Part shown: positions 20,391 through 32,142 of the stretch, one piece after another
How the letters are laid out: every line of letters starts with the position of its first letter
Numbering within the stretch: position 1 is the stretch's first letter
NCBI GenBank assembly: GCA_037126765.1
Contig: JBBCBC010000022.1
Span: 17,141,758 to 17,205,757 of the forward strand
Direction: 5' to 3'
Length of the DNA: 64,000 nucleotides
Source: Stenogyne calaminthoides
Lineage: Eukaryota > Streptophyta > Magnoliopsida > Lamiales > Lamiaceae
Made by a program: the position numbers and the translations under genes
The notes under the pieces: generated by a model
Databases searched by the model: none
The model's input: only the letters and a program-made list of their open reading frames with translations
What the model was told of the DNA's origin: nothing

Positions 20391-23300
20391 TTAATCACAC
20401 TTAATCGAAAAACAGTATCGTGGAATGGAAATGTAGATAATGTAAAATGTAAGCGATGCATACTTGAAGACAATGAGATGTTGTCTTAGAATCGATGAGA
20501 TGGAAAGTTTCATTCGGATAGGTGTGTGCATTGTAGAATACATGAAAAGCGTACCTATCATCTTATTCCAAGTTATCTTCTTCGTGTGTACTTGAACATT
20601 TGTAGTTCTTTGGGGATGCCAAACATCCCCGTACATCCTTTCCATTAGTTTGTCCAAATCTTCTTTTTTCTATGGATCCCTCCTTTTTCGGCAAGTCCAT
20701 AGCGGATATTCTTGAATTTAACAGATCTAGCTTGTTGTGCGGGCCTTGAAAGGTGGAAGGAGTATTTCAAAGGGTGGAGCTTACGGTATTAGTGACATGA
20801 TCTTGTCTTCTTTCATCACCGCGGTAGAAGTCCGGATACTTTGTTTCTAACCCGTTCGAAATTCATCATCATTTTGATCGATCTTGATGAATTGGAATCT
20901 TTTCGAGGATGTAGACGTCACATAACCATTCTCCTCTCGATCGATCCCATTACAGAAGCGAGATCTTGCCGTCTACCAGAGGATGCCTTTAACAGTCTTG
21001 GGAAGGGCATTCTTCTCCCAAGCAATCTCCTCTGCTGCGGCCGTTTCTTCCTCTTCCTTCGGATGTAAGCGATGTTCATCCCTTAGCCTCTGCTAACTAA
21101 CTTCTTCTTGATTGCGGCCTCTCTTATTCTCTGTCTTTATCTGCTCTTGAACTTGTTCAGAGTCATCCGCTTTTGGTGGAGAATAGGCCGGCCTTGTCTC
21201 TCGATCTTCCGCGATTGCTTTCATCATCTTGCCTTTGCCTTTCTTTCTCCTCGAGTCCGCTTTCGGTTCATCTTGTTCGTTTTCTTGACTAATTTCTTAG
21301 TGAGTTCAAGGCTCTTGGCACGATCATCGATTTCCATTCTTTTACGAGCGAGCGAAGAAAAAAAATCTTCAATCTTATGTCGACTCTGGCGGCAACCTCT
21401 GAAAGGGCACTTTTACGCTTTCGGCGATCTCTTTGCTATGTTGCTCCATAGTTTCTTTCATTTTTATAGCGAGATCGGTAGATGGAGTGGGCGGCAAGTC
21501 GAGATCTGATGGTTTTTGGTAGAGATGAAAAAGTTACCAAGCGTATGCGAGTTTATTTTTTCTTTCTCTTTATTCTCTTTTCCTTCCCCTTTTTGGTTTC
21601 ATCAAATAGGTTGGACATCTTCTTGTTCAGAGCGGTTAATTGCCGTGAGATCTCCTCTCTCGAGTTCCTCGACAACAAGAGGTAGTGATCCGAACGATGG
21701 CGATAAAGGTGCGAGAGTGTAGAAGCATCTCGAGAGCGCTTTAGATTTCTGTCTTGCTCGCTCAGAAAGCTAGAAAATGTTTCCAACCCATATCCAAGTG
21801 GTTGTTGGTTTTGTCCAAGGATGCCCGGACACTTTCCAAAAGTACACGGTATCGATTGAGCATCTCTGTGCAACCGAGAGTTTGTCGACCGAGTTTGAGC
21901 TTCTCGGCAGGGATATACTAGTTGCATTACTTGACAAAGGATGGCATTGTGCATCCCAACCGTGTGACTTCGTTCCTTGTCAACTAGTTTTGCTTGCTCA
22001 TCTTCAAATCGCTTCATCGGATCATTTGTGGCCATAATTTGTCTTCAAATGCAGCCTTGATCCCATCCTGAATCTTCTGAGTATGATGATCTAGGGTATC
22101 AGAGCTCATCGTAGCAGTTTGTTCAGATGTTGAAGCCTTGCCAAGTCGGGTCTCATCTGCAGCACCCATTCTTGGTTCATCGGCAGCTCCCTCATGATAT
22201 GTAGGAGGTTGAACGGTTTTCTCCCTGTTATCAGCAATACCGAACCTTTCGTGAATTAACCATCTGATATCATCGTCAGATGCCAATTCAACAAAGACTT
22301 TCAATCCCAAATTGTTTAGACATTTCAACTCCAAGTCTACAAAGAAATCTGATCCCAGAGTTGTCATTAGAATCAGAAATTCTTCAATGCTCTTCAGTCT
22401 GATATACCTCCAGAACACTATCTCTTCTATCTGTTGCTGGATGCCAGGATGTTGATCCATTTCAGGGCATAGATCCAACAGATACTCCTTGATCTGTTGC
22501 TTCATTATCCTTATGATGGTGCTTTCTGGAGCAGGTGAAGCAAGCACGGTTCTGGTATTGAAGGGATTATGAGAGACGGACACTCTCTTGTTGGATCTCT
22601 CAGGTTCTTGAGACTTGATTGGGGATTGGGATGTTTGTAGTTCAGGTTCGTTTTCAGCGTGTTTAAGGTGTTCAGTTTCCTGAACGGGTTCCTTGATTGG
22701 TTGTGTGGGAGATGTTGGTGATCTGATAGGCGAGGGTGAGGGTGAGAAGGTTTTGTGGGGAGAGGATGGTGGTGATGACTTTTTAGGAGAGGGTGATGGT
22801 GATTTGGAAGTGGCCGTTGGCGATCTTTCTCTTTGGAAGATCTTGGTGAGAGGCAGAGAATCAGATGGTGATTATTCCTCAGATTGCTCCACTTCTGTCC
22901 CTCTGACAGCTTTCTCTCCTTCTGCTGCGATCATCTGTTCTTCCCTTACTTCTCTGATAGTTGGCTCACAGCGGACTGCTATCTCCTCTTCTGATTCTTC
23001 TTGCATTAGATCCTCCGTTCTGCTGGCTGGCTTGGCAGAACTTGGAGCAGTTTTCAGAGGAGATGAGACTCTCTTCTGACGTTTCCGCAGAGCATCTGGT
23101 TTCTTGGCAAGATCCTTCCTCTTCATCCTCTTTTCTGGAACGGCCTTTTCCTGCACTTTAGACGATGCAGTTGCCTTATCTTTTCTCTTCTTTTCTCCCT
23201 TGGGTTTGGGCACATAAGGAGTTGGATCCTCATCAGATTGTCCAGGGAGGGACTCATCTTTGCCCAATATGGCCTTGTGCTTTGCTTGGTATATCTTTGC

Positions 23301-23981
23301 TCCATTCTCGATCCATTTATAATTCTGTGGCAGCTTATCTGACAGAATGATAGAGATTTTGTGTATGAATGAGCACTTGGAAGATAAGCACACTTCATTG
23401 CTCTGGGTCAGTTCAAACTTCCCGGAGTCTTTTCTCAGTCTTGCTTTGACCATACCCAACCAATCGATATCTGAAGCCTTCTTGATTAGTGCAGCCATGA
23501 CACTTATCTTGTACGAAGTGACTGCATCAAGACTGTAGGTTGAGCACATAATCACCTTCTGAACAATTTCAAGAAGAAGGTGATATTTTCTCTTCAGATA
23601 GGAGGCTTTGACGTTAAATCGTGTTCTCCTTATTTGTTTGGTCTCAACAAATTGGGCTTCAAGAAATTCCTTTTCTCCTACATCGGTCATGTAGGTCTCG
23701 GATTGATGCTTCCTCGAGTTAGGCGAATATCCTCGGAGATCGTCATTCGACACTTTCGCACTTCCAATCCTCCAACGGAAGAAATCGAGATCGAAGATCA
23801 ATGTCTTCATCCCTCTGTGATTGTAGAGAAACTCCGAGCTTCATATGCGTGGGCGATGTTACGATGTGTAGAGCAATAGCGTTCAAGTCCACACGCCGCA
23901 AGCACTCCGAAATTTCCAATGATTGTGGTCCGAGGTGATGGTGAAGACTACGTACTTTTCATCAATGATGTCTTTCTTCAT
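20391..23981 (-). pseudogene. Post-pol ORF of element B, function unknown, broken
   Basis: Counterpart of the A ORF. The likely start is ATG at 23981, whose first codons include SDHNHWKF like A's SNNHWYEY. 23810-22872 (312 codons) holds the core with KRKYHLLLEIVQKVIMCS, then basic clusters (GEKKRKDK, KRKDLAKKPDALRKRQKR). After one stop at 22872-22874 the same frame runs through an S/P-rich stretch into 22583-22014 (EYLLDLCPEMDQHPGIQQQI, EEFLILMTTLGSDFF). 22035-21553 is coiled coil. The tail near 20657 (MERMYGDVWHPQRT) is the probable C-terminus. 20650-21550 and 23690-24000 are scrambled, with broken frames. No membrane helix is seen. The NLS-like clusters suggest a nuclear protein, by inference only. 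Confidence 0.7.
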
Positions 23982-24384
23982 CGATGAAAAATTGCGAAAC
24001 TTTTTCCCTTGGCCCTATTCGTGGAATAAGATATGCCATTTTAAATGCGATATGCAAATTGATGTTTAGTTTGAGTAAGATATTTCAATAAATTCAGTCA
24101 AACTAGTAATTTTAGCATCAATTTAGCAAATAAGCATTTAGATCTAATAAAGATTACAGAAATATATCATCATGAATTGTAAACCTAGGTACCAGAGAGA
24201 AAATGAGATTATGTAATTGATTAAAACAAGAAATTACCAGAAATTGATTTGAAAGATTTTAGAAATCGAAAGAGTAGAATCAATTGATCTCGAAAGTAAT
24301 TCTCTGAAGATTTTGAAAAAATTTGATCTTTTAAGAACTTTGAGAAGACGAAGTAGTGGAAAGCGGTTTTCTGAGAGGGATTTG

Positions 24385-24396
24385 GATTTTATAGAA
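24385..24396 (-). promoter_or_regulatory. TATA-like box before the post-pol ORF of B
   Basis: TTCTATAAAATCC on the - strand, about 410 nt before ATG 23981. A donor-like CTGGTAATTT at 24240-24231 would allow a leader intron, which is unproven. Upstream lies CTCAACCGTGCGATC, similar to a motif at the same place in A. Confidence 0.5.
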
Positions 24397-26226
24397 AACG
24401 AGGGAAAACCTTTTTGTACAAGTTTCCAAAGTACTCAAGTATCCGTGTTTTGAAATCAGTGGCTGAGATTAGTCGGCCAAAAAGTATTTTGATCGCACGG
24501 TTGAGAAAAGTAGTCTTCTCGTTTTCCAGACTCGAAAAATCGAAATAAAATGTTTTGAAAACATTTTCCCAAGTCCGCATTAAAAGCTTTGCATAGCATG
24601 CGTCATGAACAGAGTAAAATAAATCAATTATTTAAATAACGCATGTAAGGTATTCAGAAAGAGATAAATAAGAGAGCGTATCTGACTGATTGATATTGTA
24701 ATCAATCAGTTACCACGGTGATCTGATCTGGTACTTTGTTGACTTATCTGATGGTTGCCTCATGCATTTCCCAACAATATCTCACTTATCTGATCAGATT
24801 CTTGCTTGAAACACTTCGCTACTTATTTGATCCACTTATCTGATACACTTCATCCTTCAGTCTTCTTCTAATCAGCCGTATTTGCTGAAGTCAACTCCCG
24901 CCAAAACTTTTACTTCGGGGAGTCCAAAAGTCTCCTTGATTCCCAAATCGGCACGATTTGACATTCCGTAATAATGGCATAGATACGCTGTGATTTAATC
25001 ACACCGTTAACTCATCCAATCATTAGCCGCGTGTTCCTGACGCGTTGTCGATGCAAATTTCTCTTAAGATCTTTTGAGAAGATAAAATTTGCATTTATAC
25101 CCCTAATTTCCTTCTATAAATTAGCCTGGGGTGTTAAGAAAACAACACAACATAAACCATTTCATCTTCTTTAGCATATCCTTCATGCTTTTCCGATGAG
25201 TTCCTTATTTCCGGTGAAACTTCTGGTGGGAACCTTTAGCCCTTTTCCAATGAATTCAGCTTCTCAAATCAATCATGTGTGTTCCTTGCTTTCGTCGTCT
25301 TCTAAGATTTCACATACGATCAATGCTAAGCTTCTTTAACACCATGGAGGCGGATCTGCTAAGGCAAATGAGAAGGCACTTCTACTAACTGTATGCACCT
25401 TGTGCGCCTATCGAGATGACGGAATTAGCATCAACAGACTCAGTCTGAAACAAAACATGAGTTTGGTATATGGTCTACATCAGTCAACAGCTGATCTCCA
25501 TATATCAAGCTCAATTATTGCATGCGACACTAGTGTCCGTTTGATCCTTGTGACCAAACCTGTGGCACTGTGCTCCATTTAATAGCTGGAGAGCCCATTG
25601 ATTTTACGTCTGAGGGCTCCTGGCTTGGACATCCTTCAAAGCCTCTCTCCGAAGCTTTTGAGATTGGCTCAGGATTCTAGAAGCCTCTTTGACGCCTCTT
25701 CTAGGACTGAGGGAAAATGAGAGCATCATACCTTGAACTCTCTCTTGCATTCCCTGCCTAGGGTTGGCTTAGGGCTTATGGTTTATGACCTCCGGGTCTT
25801 CTTGTACTTGTAATACCACTTGAAGATAGCTTGTAGCATTTGTAGCTTGTGATATCACTTGTAACTTGTAAATCTGACCTCCGGGTCCTTATCAATGAAA
25901 AACTCTGTTATTCCATTGCTGTGTTGTTTCTTCTGACTTATGCAATCTGTAGCTTTACTCTTGACTTGCTTGTTAACTGTAGCTTTAATCGACTTATAAA
26001 GTAATCTTCCAATCTGATCAGTTCCCCCTTAATCTGATATGTCTTGAACTGATATGCTTCTTGTCTGAACTTCAGATCGGCTACTTATCTAACTTTCTGA
26101 TCTGCTCCTTATCTGAACTTCAGATCGGCTCCTCGTCTGGTCATCTGATCATTTGAGATTCCTAACTCAACTGATTCCACTTAACTTGGTTAGTCTTTTA
26201 ACCAACTGATTCTGGAGATCAGTCCT
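24397..26226. other. Spacer between pol and post-pol ORF of B
   Basis: About 1.8 kb with no retrotransposon domain. The part near 24400 looks like an internal promoter for the - strand ORF. The middle (25113-25930) looks like a gene in the + orientation, listed separately. 25930-26226 is CTGA-rich sequence with nothing I recognise. Confidence 0.5.
25113..25930 (+). other. Antisense gene-like unit inside B, origin unknown
   Basis: On the strand opposite to B: a TATA-like TTCTATAAATT at 25111-25121, an A/C-rich leader (AACAACACAACATAAACC), a first ATG at 25196 opening 47 codons (MSSLFPVKLL), further open stretches (25400-25582, 60 codons), then a T/G-rich 3' UTR-like tail with TATCAATGAAAAACTC near 25890 resembling a plant poly(A) region. 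The frames are short and interrupted, so it may be a decayed captured gene fragment or chance. I recognise no protein family. Confidence 0.35.
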
Positions 26227-26607
26227 TCAACCATATCTGGTGCATTTTCTCCAAGATCCAGAAGCCGGCTTAGTTAAGATATCAGTTTTCTGCTTGTCAG
26301 TATGGATCTTTTCCATCCTGATATTCTTCTTTTCAATGTGATCTCTGATAAAATGGTGTCTGACATCCACATGCTTGCATCTTGTATGTAGAACAGGATT
26401 CTGAGTGATTGCAATAACACTATTACTGTCACAGAATATAGGTACGTTCTTAGCTACGATGTTGTAATCCCTCAGCTGCTGACTTAGCCAGAGCAGTTGG
26501 GAACAACAGCTTCCTGCAGCCATATATTCTGCTTCAGTAGTAGATGTCGCAACTGATGTTTGCTTCTTCAAAAACCAAGAGATCAGTTTATTTCCCAGAA
26601 CTGACAT
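26227..26607 (-). pseudogene. RNase H of element B
   Basis: 126 codons: WFLKKQTSVATSTTEAEY, MAAGSCC, VPIFCDSNSVIAITQNPV, RHHFIRDHIEKK, ending in a divergent tail (KPASGSWRKCTRYG). The start overlaps the RT piece in another frame: a 1-base shift near 26600 splits them. Key acidic residues are visible across the two pieces (GYSDSDYRGC upstream). Confidence 0.88.
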
Positions 26608-27236
26608 GAACCTGAGGTTGACTTCCTGTCGATTCTACAACCTCTGTAATCTGAATCAGAATACCCACTAAGCTCTAGATTGTCATCTGATGGGTAAAAT
26701 AAACCAAGGTTTACAGTCCCCTTCAGATACTTGAGAATCCGCTTAGCTGCTTCTAGGTGGCTTTGCATTGGATTTGCTTGAAATCTGGCGCATACACCTA
26801 CTGCAAAAGTAATGTCTGGTCTACTGGCAGTCAGGTATAGTAGTGATCCAATCAGAGCTTTATATTCTTTCTGATTAACTTTCTGACCATCTTCATCTGG
26901 ATTCATCTTGAACCCGGTCATCATGGGAATTCTGGCTTTCTTGCAATGTTGAACTCCAAACTTTGCCAGTAGATTCCTTGTGTACTTCGCCTGGCAGATG
27001 AATATCCCTTCTGTACTTTGCTTGACTTGTAAACCCAGAAAGTAATTCATCTGACCCATCATGGACATCTCGAACTTCCCTTGCATCAATTTGTTGAACT
27101 TCTCACATAGCTTCTTGTTGGGAGATCCGAAGATGATGTCGTCCACGTAAATCTGAACCATCAGAATATCTTCTCCATCTTCTATTCTGAATAAGGTTCT
27201 GTCCACTATTCCTTTAGTGAACCCGCTGTCTATCAA
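26583..27236 (-). pseudogene. Reverse transcriptase of element B, C-terminal part
   Basis: 217 codons with catalytic VQIYVDDIIFGS, MNYFLGLQVKQ, LTASRPDITFAVGVCARFQ and the first RNase H motif GYSDSDYRGC. Preceded in the same frame by a TAG at 27258-27260 where A has Trp (RAWYD), and ended by the frameshift into RNase H. Confidence 0.9.
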
Positions 27237-27257
27237 GAACTGAGAGAGTGTATCATA

Positions 27258-27749
27258 CTAAGCTCGAGGAGCTTGTTTCAGGCCGTAAAGAGTTTTCCTT
27301 AAACGGTACACTTGGTTGCCTTTTTCAAAGCCTGGAGGTTGTTCGACATAAACTTCCTCAGCTAGTACCCCGTTTAAGAATGCACTCTTTACATCCATCT
27401 GATACACAGTGAACCCTCTGTGGGCAGCATATGCCAGAAACAGCCGAATGGCTTCTAGGCGAGCGACTGGTGCAAAGGTCTCATCATAATCAATTCCTTC
27501 TGATTGTGAATACCCCTTAGCAACAAGTCTTACCTTATTCCTGGTTATGACATTTTTCTCATCTCTCTTGTTCTTGAATACCCACTTCGTGCCAATTACG
27601 TCTTGATGAGTTGGTCTGTCCACCAATTTCCAAACTTGATTCCGCTCAAACTGTTCCAGCTCCTCCTGCATGGCTAGAATCCAGCTTGCGTCTTGTAGAG
27701 CTTCCTCTACTGTAGTTGGTTCCTTCAAAGACAGATAACAACAGTACAT
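27258..27749 (-). pseudogene. Reverse transcriptase of element B, N-terminal part
   Basis: 163 codons: KEPTTVEEALQDASWILAMQ, WKLVDRPTHQDVIGTKWVF, YDETFAPVARLEAIRLFLAY, AFLNGVLAEEVYVEQPPGF, ending YGLKQAPRA followed by TAG (from TGG). Upstream, one TAG at 27846-27848 separates it from the integrase ORF in the same frame. Confidence 0.9.
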
Positions 27750-27845
27750 GGCACTTTCACCAATTTGATGTCTAGTTTTGACTCTATCAGATGGGTCTCC
27801 GATAATCAGATCAGTTGGATGACTGGTAATCCAGGTCCTTCTGTT

Positions 27846-29555
27846 CTAATGTGCGTCTGTTTGGAGAACATCATCCATATCTGATAGTAGTTCATTACTA
27901 GTGATTGGGAGTGGTGCGGAATTATGATCCACTTGATAGGAACATGTCTCAGCTGATGTTGGACTCATCATGTGCTGATGTCTGTTTGTAGGAACTTCAG
28001 GAGTTCCCCCTGAACCAGATGGTTCAGTTGATACTGTCTCAGCTGTAACAGCTTCTTCACTGACAGTTGTGCGTACCTTTGGGTTTGATTGACCTGTTGA
28101 ATCAACAAGATCAAGTTCTGGGTTGTACACTGTTACGTGTTCAGGTTCTTTCTCCTTGATGCTTAGCTGATCCATTTTCTGCGTGTCAGGTATCGGTTGA
28201 TCTGGTACGGCTTGTTCTGAGGCAACTTTCTCTTGTTCAGAAGATGTCTCATCAAACACCACATGGGGTGTTTCTTCCACAACTAGGGTTTGTTTGTTGT
28301 AAACTCTGAAAGCCTTGCTGGATGAGGAATATCCTAAGAATATGCCCTCATCTGACTTGGCCACAAAAGTCTTCAATTGACTTTTCCCATTGTTGTGTAT
28401 GAAACACTTGCACCCAAAAACATGGAAGTATGAAACACGAGGTTTTCTGCCCTTCCACAGTTCATAAGGTGTTTTGAAGTGAGTCTTAGTCAGAGAACAT
28501 CTGTTCTGAGTATGGCATGCAGTGTTGATTGCTTCTACCCAGAAACGGCTTGGTGTGGCATGTTCAACTATCATAGTGCGAGCAGCTTCCTTGAGAGTTC
28601 TGTTTCTCCGTTCTGCTACTCCATTTTGTTGTGGTGTTCTTGCAGCTGACGTCTCATGTTGTATACCAAACTCAGTGCAAAAATCAGTAATAAAGGAATT
28701 CAGGAACTCTGTACCTTTATCTGATCTGATTTTTACTATGCTGACACCCTTCTCGTTTTGTAGCTTCTTGAGCAGCTCGGGTATCTTTGTCGTTGTCTCG
28801 TTCTTCTTGTATAAGAATACAACCCAAGTAAACTTGGAATAATCATCAACGATTACTAGAGTATATTTGCGTCCACTAATACTGACTGGTGTAACTGGTC
28901 CGAATAGATCCATATGGAGCAGGAGCAGTTGCAGTACTCTACTGGATGCCGGTCCAGGTATTCCCTTGAATGAGGCTTTAACTTGTTTTCCCTTCTGACA
29001 TGCGGCACATGTCTGATCTTTGGAGAATATCTCATTCGGAAGTCCCTCAACCAAAGACATCCTAGCTATCTTGTTAAGAGTTTTGATGTTCAGATGGCTC
29101 ATTCTTTTGTGCCAGAGCCAACTGCTACTTTTGGAGCTCTTAACAATTAAGCATGTATTATTTGGGCAACTGTTCCAATCTGTTGTGTAGATTGTGCCTT
29201 TCCTTAAACCAGTTAGCAAGGTTTGTTGAGTGGCTCGATTCCTTATCGTACACTTGTCGCTTGAGAACTCAACGCTGAATCTGTTGTCGCAGAATTGTGA
29301 TACTGATAGTAGATTGTGCTTTAATCCTTCGACATACGAGACTCCAGTTACTTGTACATCATCATTCTCTAAGGTTCTGAATCCTTTGGTAAAACCAAAG
29401 TTATCATCACCAAAGAGTACACGTGGGCCTTCTTGTTCTTTGTAAGAGCTAAGGAGATGTTTGCTTCCAGTCATGTGCCCTGAGCATCCACTATCGATGT
29501 ACCAGATAGTTGCTTGTACACCTTCTTTGTTGGCCAGTCCCAAGCGAACCTGCAA
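27846..29555 (-). pseudogene. Protease-integrase of element B, long open frame
   Basis: 569 codons. Protease DSG at residues 21-23 (WYIDSGCSGHMTG); the HHCC pre-integrase zinc region (LWHKRMSHLN and CAACQKGKQ, about 165-205); integrase core with first Asp in HMDLFGPV (about 228), second Asp in RSDKGTEFLN (about 290) and catalytic Glu in NGVAERRNRTLKE (about 330). The C-terminal GKCKF-type region (FHVFGCKCFIHNNGK, KSDEGIFLGYSSSSKAFR) is complete, then an acidic linker. This is the best preserved coding block in the window and shows the Sirevirus type. The integrase triad is intact, but a TAG follows before RT. Confidence 0.93.
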
Positions 29556-29931
29556 TCAAATCAGGCTTTAGGTACCCCTTTGGAATTGGGTCCTGGGGGG
29601 TTAGTGGTGGATTTAGGGATCCACACAAACAGAGCACTTCTATGAAAATCAGATAGATTAGAAGGTCTGATTTGTCTCCCATACATATCAACATAATCAT
29701 ACGTCTCTTTATATGCTTTCTGATTAGTATGATTATTCGTGTGAGCCTTGGATGACTTAGAAGACTTGGGATATTTCTTTATATTTTGTCTTCTTTTAAT
29801 CCAGTGTGGCTCAGGTGCAATAGCCCTAGATCTCTGGTTATAAGGGAGGTACGACTGCTACCATCAAAAGATTCATATCTTTTTGGCATAGGTGGTCTTT
29901 GCAGTTTACCTATAGCTTGCTTATTAGGCAG
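29556..29931 (-). pseudogene. Gag-protease connector of element B, frameshifted
   Basis: Contains a connector similar to A's (GYLKPDLIAGS region) but in a different frame from both neighbours. There is at least one frameshift on each side. Confidence 0.55.
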
Positions 29932-30771
29932 CTAACCTTGATTGGGTCTCAGATTAGATTTCCTTCTTACAGGTTGTCTCTTCTGATACCTAATCTGCTG
30001 ATCAGGTTGAGGTTTCTTAAGAAGAACTGGGTTCTTCTGTTGATTCCTCGGTTGATGCTTTATCAGTTTGGGTCCATTTCTGTTCCCTTTCTGATTAGGC
30101 ACCTGCCTTACTTTCTCAGCAGGTCTTTTTCCCTTATCAGATACAAGTTTAGCTTTTAGTGTATCTTTGTCAGAGACTCGTTTGATTACACCCTTCTGAA
30201 GTGAATCAAACGGGGCTTTTGAGGATGTAGAAGGGTTCTCATACCCAATTCCCTTCTTGTTAGTCGGTGTTCGAAAATAGGTGTTCATATCTTGAACGGT
30301 TTTTGATGACTTCGTGAAAACCTCTATTTTCTTGCGCAAACTATCCTCAGTAGATTTTAGACTCTCATGTAGTCGGAATAGCTCATCAAATTCAGCTTGA
30401 AGGATTTTGAAATCATCAGCTTGCTGTTTGTTGATTGCCAGCTGATCTTTGATCTGCTTCTCCTGATCAGAAGAGTTATCTTTCAGAACGTTAAGTTCCT
30501 CAGTTACCTTCTGAGCAGTTTCAGCGGATTTCAGTTCAGTAGCTTTACTGACAGCGTTCTCTTTAACAAGCTGATTATTTATGATCCTTAGCTTGTCATT
30601 TTCAGCTTCCACTATTGTATAAGTGTCTACTGCATCAGAGAGATCATCAAGCAATTGCTCAGAGTAGAGCTGCAAGTCAATCTCTCCAGCAGGTGTGTTA
30701 ATGATAGCAGGTGTGGAAATTGAAAAAGCAGAAGGTTTGGAGGTTACCTCAGATTGGTCCTCCTTGGCCAT
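29932..30771 (-). pseudogene. Gag C-terminal part of element B, coiled coil
   Basis: 279 codons starting MAKEDQSEVTSKPS. Long coiled coil at about residues 30-160 (ENDKLRIINNQLVKEN, EELNVLKDNSSDQEKQI), then a basic K/Q/P-rich tail (NQQKNPVLLKKPQPDQQ). Same frame as the gag segment upstream, separated by one stop at 30880-30882. Confidence 0.8.
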
Positions 30772-30879
30772 CAGGCAGACTTCATCATCATCTGAAGAGA
30801 ATATCAGATCTTCATGCTCGTGAAAGTCAACAGCACTGCTTATCAGACAGAAGTCTTCTACAGATGAGTAGCCAGAATC

Positions 30880-31668
30880 CTAAGAAGGCATATAGGAATC
30901 ATCAATTCCAGATGTGTCAGCGACTAGGGCTTTCCTATCTCTGAGGCATTGTTCTCTTCTGTTCCGTTTCTCTTCTCTTTCTCTGGGAGTCGGGTCAGGG
31001 CAGTCGGTGTTGTAGTCACCTGGTTTCTCACAGTTGAAGCATGATCCTCGATCTACGGAACTTCCTCTGCCAGGTGAGTCACTCCGTCTGTAGGATCTGT
31101 CAGGTGACTTCCCTTTCTGATGGTAATCTGAACTCCTTCTGTTAGATCTGTTATCTCTTCTCTCATCTGTCAGATCATTTCTTTTCTTTTCTTCTCTGTG
31201 ATCTCTTCGATCATCAGATCTGGTTCTTTCTAGTGATCTGTCAGTTGGCCTCCTGTTTCTTATGTTGTCTTGATAGTCACTGTAGAATCTCCGATACTTA
31301 CCAAGCTGAGTATTTGTTCTTTCAAGTTTCCTGGTAAGCAGAGCGATCTGTTCTGCTTGACTCATTATGTTTCCAACAGGTTTAGTGGCCTTCGATCTGC
31401 TGCTGGTTGCTTTAAATGCAACTAATTTAGACGTTGAGGCTTCAGCAGGCATCTCGTCTTCATCTGCTTGTCCTCTTTCGATTAAATCGAACTCGTGAGC
31501 TTTGAGGCTTAGGAACAAACTACTCGGCTTCATCTTTGAAATGTCTTGGCAATCCTTGATTACCGTGACTTTCATGTCCCATTTCTTGGTGAGAGATGTT
31601 AGGATCTTGTAGTTGATATCATTGTCTGACATCTCTCTTCCAAGTTCTCGTAGTTTATTCACTGACAT
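30880..31668 (-). pseudogene. Gag middle part of element B with CCHC knuckle
   Basis: 262 codons: UBN2-type end (KWDMKVTVIKDCQDISKM), a long R/D/S-rich stretch, and a zinc knuckle CFNCEKPGDYNTDCPD where the usual Gly-His is Gly-Asp (GDYNTDC), so the metal-binding His appears lost. In frame with pieces on both sides, separated by single stops. Confidence 0.82.
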
Positions 31669-31686
31669 GGTGATCCTCCCATCGAG

Positions 31687-32142
31687 CTAGTTGATGGTCT
31701 CGTTGGGCAACATCTTTAGCTTTTTGAACTTCACCAGTTCAGCTTGTAGTCGATTGTCTTTGATCTGATCATTTCCTTCGCATATCTCAGCAAGAGTATC
31801 CCACATTGCTTTCGCGGTTTTGAGATATTTTATCTTCTCCTTTGTGACTTTATCCATTGTCTTCATGATTATATGCCTGGCGATTGTATCTAGAGTATAC
31901 AGCTTTCTTTCTTCTGCATTCATCAAGGCTGGGATTTTTCGTACAAGACTTCCCGGTGTAAAGTCTGGATCTCCTCCAACTGTTGGGTTGTTGTGATATA
32001 TAATGATGGGTCCTCGTTCAATGACTTCCATCATTCTGCCGCTTATCGATCCTAGATGGTTGCACATATATATGGCCCAATCTGCATACTCATCAATTGA
32101 AAACATAGGCAAATCATGGTACATGCCAGAGGTATTATCCAT
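31687..32142 (-). pseudogene. Gag N-terminal part of element B
   Basis: 151 codons from ATG 32142 (MDNTSGMYHDLPMFSIDEYA). Contains AKAMWDTLAEICEGND, the counterpart of A's AKEIWDTLAVMCQD. It ends at a TAG at 31687-31689, with the same frame continuing. Confidence 0.85.

Noticed and set aside
22693..23079. 128-codon G/D-rich frame on the + strand
   Set aside because: It is antisense to the S/P-rich part of B's post-pol ORF and is a composition effect.
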